A stretch of DNA of 64,000 nt from Caballeronia sp. SBC1 (GTDB taxonomy: Bacteria; Pseudomonadota; Gammaproteobacteria; Burkholderiales; Burkholderiaceae). A model generated the notes under the pieces. The model did no database searches and was not told the DNA's origin. It saw only the letters and a program-made list of their open reading frames with translations. A program made the position numbers and the translations under genes. The stretch lies in assembly GCF_011493005.1 (NCBI RefSeq), contig NZ_CP049156.1, positions 3,100,001 to 3,164,000 of the forward strand, read 5' to 3'. Shown piece by piece: positions 54,709 to 63,072 of the stretch (position 1 is its first letter; every line of letters starts with the position of its first letter).

Positions 54709-56655
54709 ATGAAGATGGCATACCGCCCGGATATCGACGCCCTTCGAGCCGTGGCCGTTCTGGCAGTCGTCATATTCCATCTCGAGCGCGACGTGTGCCC
54801 CGGCGGATTTGTCGGGGTGGACGTTTTTTTCGTAATCTCCGGCTATTTGATTACCGGACAGATTTATCAAGGACTGGCTGCCAAAGACTTCACGCTCGGC
54901 GGTTTCTATAGAAGGCGCGTCAACCGTCTGTTGCCGGCGCTGCTTGTGATGCTTGCCGTAGTGTTCTTCGCGGGGTTGATCCTTCTTTCTGCCTTCGACC
55001 TGACACGTCTCGCCAAAACGGCACTCCTGTCGGCGACAGGTTTTTCGAACGTTTATTTATGGAAAGAGTACGGGAATTACTTTTACAGCGGCAGCGCGGA
55101 AGCCCCATTGCTTCACACCTGGTCGCTAGCCGTCGAGGAGCAGTTCTACTTGATCTGGCCGCTCGTGTTGATGGGGCTCTGCCGCCTCCCAAAGCGTTGG
55201 CTGATTCCCGTGTTGAGCGCGGCGCTATTACTGTTCATTGCATTGTCGGAGTCCAGCGTTCGTTACGCGACAAGCGCAGCTTACTTTCTGCTGCCAAGCC
55301 GCTTCTTTGAACCGTTGACCGGTGCTCTGCTCGCCGTCATCGTCGCAAACCTCGAAGGCCGCCGATTTAACGCGTCCCTCTCGAGTGCGTGCGGCATAGT
55401 CGGCTTGCTAATGATTGCATGGTCGTGCCTCATGTTGACCGAGGCGACGCTTTTCCCCGGCCTTAACGCGCTGCCGTCCACGGTTGGCACTGCTTTGGTG
55501 ATCATTGGCGGACTAAACCGCAATAGCGCGTCGTTCAGGATGCTAGCCATAAAGCCGCTCGTATTTATTGGTGTGATGTCTTATTCAATCTACCTGTGGC
55601 ACTGGCCGATCATCGCCTACCTGACGTATTACGGCGTCAAGCTTGGCACGACGGGTTCCCTGGCCGTTCTCGCGTGCACCCTGGTGCTCGGCTGGGCGTC
55701 GTGGCGCTTCATCGAAGTGCCGTTCCGGCGCTCAGGAAGCCGGCTGCCACCGCGCGCGTTTTTTGCCAGGCGTTATGCCACGCCAGTTCTCGGGCTGCTG
55801 GCAGTGATGGCAGTCTGCATGAAGTTCGACGGGTTTCCTCAGCGCTGGGACCAGCAGGTGCTGGTGTTCGACGGCATCGTGTCGACCAAGCCAAACGAGA
55901 TTCGCGCGGGATGCCACGTGTCGACGCAGCAATACCGGACCCTGCCCAACGACTCGTGTGTGCTCGGCGCCAGATCCAGAAAAGTGGAGGGTTTATTGAT
56001 CGGAGATTCGTACGCGAATCACTTTACCGGCATGATCGACATTCTGGCCGCGCACGACGGCATAGCGCTTCAAGACTACACAATGGATGGGTGCGAACCG
56101 ATCATTGGCTTTTCCAATCTCAGACAGGCCTCCTATGCAGATAAATGCAGGTCACGAACTGCGTTCGATTATCGTCTGATTGGCAACCACCACTACAAAT
56201 ACGTGATTCTCGCTGCGCACTGGCCGCAGGACGAGAATGGCATCGTCGCGAAAGCGATGACGCGATCTGTCGACTTGGTGCTGGCCTCCGGATCGAAGCT
56301 TGTCATCGTGCTCAGTAATCAGACGATTCGGGACGCGGCAACATGCCCCGTGCGAAAGCTGATGTACGCGTCAGATCGAAATTGCGCGGTGCGCGACCTC
56401 CCCGATGCACCGAGCTATCTGCGCGATATCCAGAAGAGTCACCCGGAGATCACGTTCATCGATCCTAACGCCGTGATCTGTGACGGCAAGCAATGTAGCC
56501 CGATCGTGGGCAACGTACCTCTCTATCGGGACGACGGGCACCTTAACGATGTCGGTTCTCGCCTGATAGGCACCCTGCTGCTTCAGCGGGGGGTCTCTTT
56601 GCTTCACCCGGGTGCGACCGGACATGCGACGAAGGCTGCAAATGGGGCAACTTGA
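54709..56655 (+). CDS. OafA-type O-acyltransferase with periplasmic SGNH domain
   Basis: The 648-aa protein has an N-terminal acyltransferase family 3 domain with ten or more membrane segments (YRPDIDALRAVAVLAVVIFH, GGFVGVDVFFVISGYLITGQ) and a C-terminal SGNH hydrolase-like domain from about residue 400. The catalytic GDS is in GLLIGDSYANHFTGM and the Asp/His pair in YRDDGHLNDVGSRLIG. Such fusions O-acetylate O-antigens and exopolysaccharides in the periplasm. The ATG at 54709 has GGAGG five bases upstream; four more codons upstream are open from a TTG. The expected substrate is the polymer of this locus, by position only. Confidence 0.9.
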   Translation: MKMAYRPDIDALRAVAVLAVVIFHLERDVCPGGFVGVDVFFVISGYLITGQIYQGLAAKDFTLGGFYRRRVNRLLPALLVMLAVVFFAGLILLSAFDLTRLAKTALLSATGFSNVYLWKEYGNYFYSGSAEAPLLHTWSLAVEEQFYLIWPLVLMGLCRLPKRWLIPVLSAALLLFIALSESSVRYATSAAYFLLPSRFFEPLTGALLAVIVANLEGRRFNASLSSACGIVGLLMIAWSCLMLTEATLFPGLNALPSTVGTALVIIGGLNRNSASFRMLAIKPLVFIGVMSYSIYLWHWPIIAYLTYYGVKLGTTGSLAVLACTLVLGWASWRFIEVPFRRSGSRLPPRAFFARRYATPVLGLLAVMAVCMKFDGFPQRWDQQVLVFDGIVSTKPNEIRAGCHVSTQQYRTLPNDSCVLGARSRKVEGLLIGDSYANHFTGMIDILAAHDGIALQDYTMDGCEPIIGFSNLRQASYADKCRSRTAFDYRLIGNHHYKYVILAAHWPQDENGIVAKAMTRSVDLVLASGSKLVIVLSNQTIRDAATCPVRKLMYASDRNCAVRDLPDAPSYLRDIQKSHPEITFIDPNAVICDGKQCSPIVGNVPLYRDDGHLNDVGSRLIGTLLLQRGVSLLHPGATGHATKAANGAT

Positions 56656-57826
56656 AACTGCCAGTGCGAAGTCGCATCAATGGAGTTGGCACAGCGCGGC
56701 GCTTCAGGGCTGAGGCCGTCGTTCAAAACCGCCAAGAAAAAACGACGCCTCACGTGGCGGCACATTGCGTTTCGCTCGAAAGAACGCTTGAAAGGATGCT
56801 GGCGACCTTCGGCGATGAAATCTTCGCGAAAACGTTCATGCACTGCCAACCAAAGCACGCGAGACTGTAATCCGAGACGTCGGGATCACGAACAGATCAA
56901 GGTCCGCCGCAAATCGGGGGAAGCTCATATCAGAAGATGACATGTCGCGACCGTCAGGTTCGCAATGCGGATTTCCGAACTTGGCGCCGCTGATGCAAAC
57001 ATGCCCAATGAGAACATTTCGGGCGAATGTTGTTATTTACGCCTCGAGCTAAGAGAAGCGTCTTTCGCTTCGCTGCAATGTTTTCACCCTATTTTTTCTC
57101 ACGCGTGCGCGCTTTGGGGACCTACATGCAGCGCGATGAGCCGCTGCATCCGGGCTCACATAAAAAGCGAGTTCAGCTTTCCAAGCCTATTTGACCCCAT
57201 GCCTGCGCATGGGCGCCAACATCCTGTTTCGTGCCCGAAGATGGCGCTCGAATTAAATCTGTAACCGTCCGAAGCATCCATTTAATTTGCGGATTCTGCC
57301 ATCGCTAGCTACTCCAATTCCTCTGATGTTAATTAGCCTTACTGACGGAATGGATGTATCTATTGCGCATAATCATTTAATTTTTTTTGAAGGCTCGAAA
57401 CGGACCTGGATTTATATGTGAAGAATACACAGCGCTCCGTTCCACGGGGAGTTCACGCGAACCGGCCCTTAAACGCCACGCCCTAGTCTAATTCCGCCAG
57501 TTACGCTTGGTTACGAAATGATAAGGGTTTCCACTTGAGCCATTTTGTCAGATCGTTATCATTCGCGAAACGTCAAATCGGCTAAACGGCGCGTCTGCTT
57601 CTCAGACACGTCGTCCGCCATCTTGCGTTCTTTCGGACGGTAGTAATCAACTTGTTAATTCAATAATTGTCCGACTCCCGCGCGCTGCATACGTACGTTT
57701 GCTTGCGCAGGATGGTGCTCGTCCGCGATTTTTGCGGACTTCATATCGATCCGCTAACCGGCCATCGACCATTTTTATCCCGCGAACATTTGTTCGCCTA
57801 GCTGCCCGGTATACGGGCTTAGATAA
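56656..57826. other. 1.17-kb intergenic region, A/T-rich to the right
   Basis: No gene is convincing. GC content falls from about 57240 onward, which probably marks the promoter region of the beta-helix gene. A loose -24/-12-like match (TGGCGCCGCTGATGC) at 56981 is judged too weak. Confidence 0.4.
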
Positions 57827-58948
57827 ATGACCTCTTTGATCAAACGATACGCCAACGCCGACCTCCTATCTCTCGACCAACTCACCACCCGCCGCAAATT
57901 CCTGACAGGATTCGCCCTCACCGCCGGCTCGGTTATGCTCGCCGGCTGCGGGGGCGGCGGTGACGGCACCAGCAGCAGCCCTAGCTCAGTTGCCGACGCC
58001 GCAGTCAACGCGGCGATCACTCCTCCCACCACCATCGTCAACGCGTCCAGCTTCGGCGTGAAGGCTGATGGCACCACGAATGACCGCGTCGCGCTGCAAA
58101 ATGCGATCAACGGTTCAGTAGGCAAGATTCTCCTCATCAGCGGTCAAGTCCGTATCGACGTCACGGGTGTCGCTCTGCTGACAAACAGCTACATTCGCTT
58201 TGCATCGGGTGCATCGATCAAATTGCTGCCCCACAATTCAACGTTTTATCAGGTCATGCGGATTTGGGACGTTCAGAATGTGACGGTCCAGAACGCGTAC
58301 ATCGACGGCAGCAAGGAGCTGAACTCGGCCACGCCTAACGCGAATAGCGGCGGCGGCGGCATGGGCATATCGATTTGCGGTGCATCGAATGTCACGCTTA
58401 CCTCGCCGACCACCATCGACACTTGGGGCGATGGCATCTACATCGCGAATTCGTACTCGTCGGCAGCGACGGTGACCAGCAACGTGACCGTGTCGAATCA
58501 CATCTCTAACGGCGTCCGCCGTAACGGCGCGACCATCATCAGCGGCAGCGGCATTACGTTCACGAACCCGGTGTGGGAAAACTGCTCCGGCACAATGCCG
58601 TCCGCAGGTCTCGATATCGAGCCGAACTCGAATGCGGACGTTCTTTCGAACATAAAGATCGTGACCCCGACGACTACCAACTGTCACTTCGGTATCAACA
58701 TCTACCTGGCAAACCTGCCTGGCGCCGTTGCAAAGAACGTTTCCATCGCCATTTCGAATCACACCGACAACGCCGCGAACGATGCGGGCTTTTACGTCAG
58801 CGGCTTAACGCTGAACGGCCATACGGTTTCTGGCCTGATTACGAGCGCATCGCCGACCTTCGTTGGATCGAAATCCGGATATCGCCTCGCCGCTTGGGAT
58901 ATGGCAGGCCCATCGGTTGAAGTAACAAACGTCACGACGCGTGCGTAA
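57827..58948 (+). CDS. Tat-exported lipoprotein with right-handed beta-helix (pectate-lyase-like) fold
   Basis: The 373-aa protein's residues 22-42 (RRKFLTGFALTAGSVMLAGC) combine a twin-arginine signal with a lipobox, then a Gly/Ser-rich spacer. The domain begins with VNASSFGVKADGTTNDRVAL, the typical opening of the pectate-lyase-3 / GH28-like family, and continues with helix rungs rich in Asn, Thr and Val (NVTVQNAYIDG, NVTVSNHISNG). Proteins of this type in polysaccharide loci are lyases, hydrolases or epimerases acting on the finished polymer. It would be tethered in the periplasm or at the outer membrane. The catalytic residues cannot be assigned by eye. The ribosome binding site is poor. 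It appears to be a single-gene unit. Confidence 0.8.
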   Translation: MTSLIKRYANADLLSLDQLTTRRKFLTGFALTAGSVMLAGCGGGGDGTSSSPSSVADAAVNAAITPPTTIVNASSFGVKADGTTNDRVALQNAINGSVGKILLISGQVRIDVTGVALLTNSYIRFASGASIKLLPHNSTFYQVMRIWDVQNVTVQNAYIDGSKELNSATPNANSGGGGMGISICGASNVTLTSPTTIDTWGDGIYIANSYSSAATVTSNVTVSNHISNGVRRNGATIISGSGITFTNPVWENCSGTMPSAGLDIEPNSNADVLSNIKIVTPTTTNCHFGINIYLANLPGAVAKNVSIAISNHTDNAANDAGFYVSGLTLNGHTVSGLITSASPTFVGSKSGYRLAAWDMAGPSVEVTNVTTRA

Positions 58949-59277
58949 TGACGTAACAGCCGCGCGCGATTGGTCCATTCGGACTGTCGCGCGATTCTGG
59001 CCCGCCCATGCCCCCGACCACTCCGTTTCCGGTGCCCAGCGGGCATGGGCTTTGCCACTTCAATAGTTGATTTCATCGGTCTGTGAGCGTCAGCAAATCT
59101 TGCTTGCGTCGCCAAAAGCATCATTTTTCTCGCCGTTTTATGTGCGATATCCCACATAAGGGCGTGCTAAGATAAATACGTATATTCGCTTTTGTATGAT
59201 CGATGCAGATGACTTGACGGGCACCGGCCAGACGCGAACCAGATGCACAGGTCGTGTTTCCACACGAGGATCGGCAG
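58949..59277. other. 329-bp intergenic region
   Basis: A long-loop inverted repeat (CGCGCGA/TCGCGCG, about 58967-58995) lies just after the beta-helix gene and may help to end its transcript, although no T run follows. Nothing else is evident. Confidence 0.4.
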
Positions 59278-59490
59278 ATGAAATTGCTTAATGTCATCGG
59301 CACGGTGATTTTTCTTGGTGTTGTGGCGCTGGCACTAATAGCTGTGCTGGATGTAGTTTTCTTGCGTCGAGAGAAAAAAAGGATCCACAAGCCAGGTCGC
59401 AGATTCCTTGTAAAACGTAGCTCCAAGGTGCGGCCTAACTCCCGCGCGCCCCGCGAAAGAGCCTTCACTTTCAAAAAGCCCGATCGTTAG
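59278..59490 (+). CDS. Small single-pass membrane protein, 70 aa
   Basis: The protein starts MKLLNVIGTVIFLGVVALAL, a membrane segment, and continues into a strongly basic tail (RREKKRIHKPGRRF, many Arg and Lys). The topology rule puts the basic tail in the cytoplasm. GAGG lies eight bases before ATG 59278; a longer frame from 59254 lacks such a site. I do not recognise the family. It stands alone between the beta-helix and the Wzy-like genes. Confidence 0.5.
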   Translation: MKLLNVIGTVIFLGVVALALIAVLDVVFLRREKKRIHKPGRRFLVKRSSKVRPNSRAPRERAFTFKKPDR

Positions 59491-60140
59491 CCGTGAGCAC
59501 CGCGCGCTGTAACGCCATGGGCGCCACATTGTTTCGCTTTCATTCCTCTGTCTAGCGCTGGACCTGCCCGTTCTCCCGTGCTCTGCCGCATATTGGTTTT
59601 ATCACGCATAGTTCGAAGCGCTTTACTCCTTCCTTGCAATCTTCCGCACTCGCTCCCGAATCGCCTGGATAAATCTGCGGCTCCTGCCTGGTGATTGAGG
59701 CGGAATACTTTGGTATGTGCGATCGCGAACGGTGCACCAACGCGGCGTGCAGGAAGCTGCACCGTGGGCCTGCTGCTGCACTGCGCTTCGTAACGCCAAG
59801 ATCAGGCGAGGTTGATTTAATCCGCGACGCTTTTCGCAGACCGACAGACAGAATGCTTCGAATCGTACCGGTAACGAACGCTTTCGATTTACCCCCTCCC
59901 GCCCGTCTCAAAAGGCGATACGACGCGTAAGCGTCACGCGGAGCCCGTGGGGAAAATCGCTGCCGTCTCCAGCGCGCATTCGATTTTCGGTGAGCCGTGC
60001 TGGCTAGAGGCCCCAACGGGTGGAAACCTGGGATTTGCCGAGACCTGACGGCTTCGGCGGGTTATCTCGTGAAGCACTTCGAGGTCGAGCCCACCTCAAA
60101 CCCGCTAATCACCAGGCGGCATGTGCACACGAGACTGCTC
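59491..60140. other. 650-bp intergenic region before the Wzy-like gene
   Basis: Frames on both strands are arginine-rich and not protein-like. The frame of the Wzy-like gene is open back to 59997, but the part before 60141 is hydrophilic and unlike a polymerase. No other feature is seen. Confidence 0.4.
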
Positions 60141-61397
60141 ATGACAAATTTTCTTCGATTCAGCTTCCTGTTTGTCGCGCTATTGCTCTCGACACTGGCG
60201 AGTCACGGTGCCTATGTTCAGATGGCCGGCACCCTGCTGGTCGGCGCGTACTGTCTTTGCATGCCCGACACGCGGAAGACGCTGTTCGATCGAGTAAATG
60301 TCTTGCGGGTGCTGTCGGCACTCATTGTCATCACCGCGTGCTTTCTCTATTACCTGTTCTTTCCAGCGCCAAACGGAGCCCCTGAACTGGAAAAGTCCGC
60401 ATTCAACAATTATCTTTTTCTTGTACTCGTGACGGTCTTCGTGGCGTGTCTCTGCTCGCTCGTCCTCAAGCGACTGAGTGAACTGACGCTTGTGCTGGCG
60501 GCTTTACTGGTGTTCAACGACCTGATTTTGTTTGCGCAAACCGCGTGTCTCATTGTCACTAAGAGTTATATCGATTTTGTCGAACCGGTCACGGGTGAGC
60601 CTTCGCGATTTCACAACTACGAAAACCTGAATCCTGTTTTCGCCTACCGCCCTACCGGTCTCTTCGTTGAGCCTTCGACGTTCAGCGCAGTGGTCGCCAC
60701 CATGACCGTCGGTTATGTACTGCTCAGCCGGGCGCAACAGCGTGAGCCGCACGCCCTGCCCGTCTTTCTAACGCTCTTCGCCATGCTGATCACTCAGTCG
60801 ACAGCGGCCACGGTTCAGTGTGTCGTGCTGCTGCTCGCCGTCCTCGTGACCACCCAAAGGAAGTCGGTGCGGGTTCTAACCGTGGGCGTGTGCCTGCTTG
60901 CGTTATTGGCTTTGCCTTCAGTCATGCTGACTTATTTCGACAGCTTCGCTATGAAGATGGACGAAACATCGGCTATCCGTCTTCAGTTGCTTGACTACGT
61001 CTACAGCTTTCGCACGGGCTGGGATTGGATGCTCGGCTACGGGCCTTTCACGCTGGAAGCGCCGCTATATCACTTGGCCAATCCGAACGGGGGGATGCAG
61101 ATAGCGTCGCTTAATGACGCAGGTCTGCTTCAGTACTTCGTGGTGCGCTTTGGGATGGTCGGGCTGCTGATTCCTGCCTGGATGTTCCTCAGGATTCGCA
61201 AGGACATACCGCATGTGCTATTTTTCGCGCTTATCATGAGCCTGAAGCTTTCATATTCCGAACCAGTCATCTTTCTTGGGCTGCTGCCTTTGCTGATGCG
61301 TCTTCCCACGCACGTGCCGGTCGCACGGCGAGCCGGGACGGCGCTTACCCCGCCGATGCTTCGCAAGCCGGTTGGCGAACCGGGTGGCGATGAATAG
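60141..61397 (+). CDS. Wzy-like polysaccharide polymerase (O-antigen polymerase/ligase type)
   Basis: This membrane protein of 418 aa has ten or more hydrophobic segments (FLRFSFLFVALLLSTLASHG, LTLVLAALLVFNDLILFAQT) and a large periplasmic loop near residues 300-340 (YSFRTGWDWMLGYGPFTL). Wzy proteins are poorly conserved, so the call rests on topology and context: the locus has a primer, flippase and co-polymerase but no other polymerase candidate. I chose ATG 60141 because the preceding 48 residues of the open frame are hydrophilic. It converges on the glycosyltransferase relic with a 21-base gap. Confidence 0.7.
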   Translation: MTNFLRFSFLFVALLLSTLASHGAYVQMAGTLLVGAYCLCMPDTRKTLFDRVNVLRVLSALIVITACFLYYLFFPAPNGAPELEKSAFNNYLFLVLVTVFVACLCSLVLKRLSELTLVLAALLVFNDLILFAQTACLIVTKSYIDFVEPVTGEPSRFHNYENLNPVFAYRPTGLFVEPSTFSAVVATMTVGYVLLSRAQQREPHALPVFLTLFAMLITQSTAATVQCVVLLLAVLVTTQRKSVRVLTVGVCLLALLALPSVMLTYFDSFAMKMDETSAIRLQLLDYVYSFRTGWDWMLGYGPFTLEAPLYHLANPNGGMQIASLNDAGLLQYFVVRFGMVGLLIPAWMFLRIRKDIPHVLFFALIMSLKLSYSEPVIFLGLLPLLMRLPTHVPVARRAGTALTPPMLRKPVGEPGGDE

Positions 61398-61418
61398 CAA
61401 CTGTTTGTGCGAGCGCGC

Positions 61419-61727
61419 TCAACCGGTCTTCGGGCGCTCCACCAGGGTCTGTGCGCAGGTCTCTTCGTCATGCCGCCAACTGTGTTCCACCGAAAACTGG
61501 CGCTGAATACGGCTTCTTGCTGCCTGTCCCAAGGTGGCCCGCTCGCCGCGGGAGAGGCTAAGCATCGCGATCAAAGGGTCCGTGCGCGCGCATTTTCCGG
61601 CGGCACGACACATCCTGTCGCACCTTGAGTAGCTCGGCGTCTTCCAGGTCCGTGGCGACGCACGGTACTTCGCATGCCATCGCGTCGCTAACCCGTTGGT
61701 TTAGGCGAAAACAATGACTTTACGCAT
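61419..61727 (-). pseudogene. Fused relic of two GT4 genes (right-module counterpart of 42903-45262)
   Basis: The 5' end is the start of one gene: ACGAGGAGCCGAC then ATG and eight codons (MRKVIVFA) against MSKVILFA of the gene at 45262, followed by TAA. Immediately after comes the 3' third of the next gene: AMACEVPCVATD-like sequence near 61680 and, to the end, RGERATLGQAARSRIQRQFS against RAERAALGHAARSRIHGLFS of the gene at 42903. Frames are interrupted between these blocks. One deletion of about 2 kb, spanning most of the first gene, the ATGA junction and two thirds of the second, explains it. No functional product is expected. Confidence 0.88.
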
Positions 61728-61779
61728 GTCGGCTCCTCGTTGACGCATCCGCTGCTTGCAACGGCCGAATAGCGATGGT

Positions 61780-62964
61780 TCAGCTTCGACCGCATGGCTG
61801 TCCTGTTCTGCTCGCTGGGGTGGCCGGCCGCGTCAGGATGTCATGTGACGGGCGGACCGCGCGGGCCCCGACCCGCTCGAACAGCTCTTCCCAATGCGTG
61901 AGCACCGCCTGCACCGAATAGCGTTCGCGGATTGAATGCGCTGCCTTGCTGCCGAGTTCGGAGCGCAACGCCGCATTGGCGATGAGTTCGCGCAAGCCTC
62001 GAACCATGGCGTCCACGTCGCCCGCCGGTATCAGAAGTCCGTCGCTTCCGTCGCGCATCAACTCTCGTGGGCCGCTGCGGCAATCAAAGGCGATTGAGGC
62101 GACGCCAAGCCCCATCGCTTCCATCAAGGCCATCGGTAAGCCTTCAAAGCGCGACGACAGCACGAAGACGTCCGCAGCCGCCATTTCAGCCCATGGCGAG
62201 GCAGTCTTGCCAGGCAGGAAGACACGGTTCTTCAAGCCGGCGCCTTCTATCTGCGCCGCCAGCTTCGCGCGCTCTGGACCGTCGCCCCAGATCCACAGGT
62301 CCCATTGGGCATACGCTTCAGCAAGTGCCGCGAAAGCAGTGATCAGAACGTCGTACTGTTTCTGCTCGTGCAGGCGGCCAACCGAAATCAGACGCTTGCG
62401 GGCATCCGCCGGCCCGCGCACGCACTGCTGTTCAAAAAGCTCGTCGGGTAACGGATTGGGCATCACGGCCAGGCGTGACATATGCGGCACCATGCGTCTG
62501 AGCGGCAGCACGACGTTTTCCGTCAGCACGGTCACCAGACTCGCATGCGGGTACACATAACGGCAAGCCATTCGCCAGAAACGGGAGCGTTTATCGGCCG
62601 ACGGATCGTTGTGTTCGCATGCAATCACCGGCACGTGCATCCCGCGAGTCGCCAGGATTGCCGTGACGTTAACGTTCGTCAGAAAGGAGATGACGACATC
62701 CGGCCGGTGGCCGCGAATAAACGCACGCAACGCGACGAAACGCGCCACGTAGCCGCGCAGCCCGCGCCTGTTTTGGCCGGTGAGATCGGCGAGATAGATC
62801 AACCGGACATTATCAGCAAGCGGATAGAAGCAACTGCCGCGGCCGCTGTACGTCACCACGAGGGTAACGGTTTCCTCCCGTTTCGCCCATGCGTTGACAA
62901 GCGTAGACGCCACGCGTTCCGCACCGCCAGTGCCCATCGAACTCACCAGCAGGACGATATTCAT
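61780..62964 (-). CDS. GT4 glycosyltransferase (right module, gene 3)
   Basis: This is a GT-B glycosyltransferase of 394 aa with the N-terminal loop MNIVLLVSSMGTGGAERVAS, the donor block VLSSRFEGLPMALMEAMGLG (near residue 285) and SGPRELMRDGSDGLLIPAGD following. It resembles the amylovoran/WcaL-like GalNAc-transferase group in general form, but the donor is not predictable. I chose ATG 62964, which overlaps the stop of the flippase relic (ATGA); a longer frame to 62997 exists. This is the only intact version of this gene; the left module has only its two ends (45351-45578). A Thr/Pro-rich tail ends the protein. Confidence 0.88.
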   Translation of the reverse strand: MNIVLLVSSMGTGGAERVASTLVNAWAKREETVTLVVTYSGRGSCFYPLADNVRLIYLADLTGQNRRGLRGYVARFVALRAFIRGHRPDVVISFLTNVNVTAILATRGMHVPVIACEHNDPSADKRSRFWRMACRYVYPHASLVTVLTENVVLPLRRMVPHMSRLAVMPNPLPDELFEQQCVRGPADARKRLISVGRLHEQKQYDVLITAFAALAEAYAQWDLWIWGDGPERAKLAAQIEGAGLKNRVFLPGKTASPWAEMAAADVFVLSSRFEGLPMALMEAMGLGVASIAFDCRSGPRELMRDGSDGLLIPAGDVDAMVRGLRELIANAALRSELGSKAAHSIRERYSVQAVLTHWEELFERVGARAVRPSHDILTRPATPASRTGQPCGRS

Positions 62965-63068
62965 ATCTCCACTGTCCTTGGCTTGCCCGCCGCCCATCCG
63001 CCGGCATAGAAAATGGTGCGGATCAATGTCGTTGCGTGCTTCAGCGACGTGCCGAGTTGGGGGATCAC
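62961..63068 (-). pseudogene. Minimal relic of the flippase gene (right-module counterpart of 45575-46942)
   Basis: A frame of 35 codons starts VIPQLG, matching the MIPQLG start of the intact flippase, and continues within a few residues into its C-terminus (SLKHATTLIRTIFYAGGWAA against ALMHATTLVCYLVYTKRWAP). About 1.25 kb has been lost. The relic begins four bases after the epimerase stop and its TGA overlaps the ATG of the next glycosyltransferase, just as a full flippase gene would. The start codon is now GTG. Confidence 0.87.
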
Positions 63069-63072
63069 GCGC

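Noticed and set aside
56981..56995. TGGCGCCGCTGATGC as a sigma-54 site
   Set aside because: The TT before GC is not kept and the nearest rightward gene is over 800 bases away.
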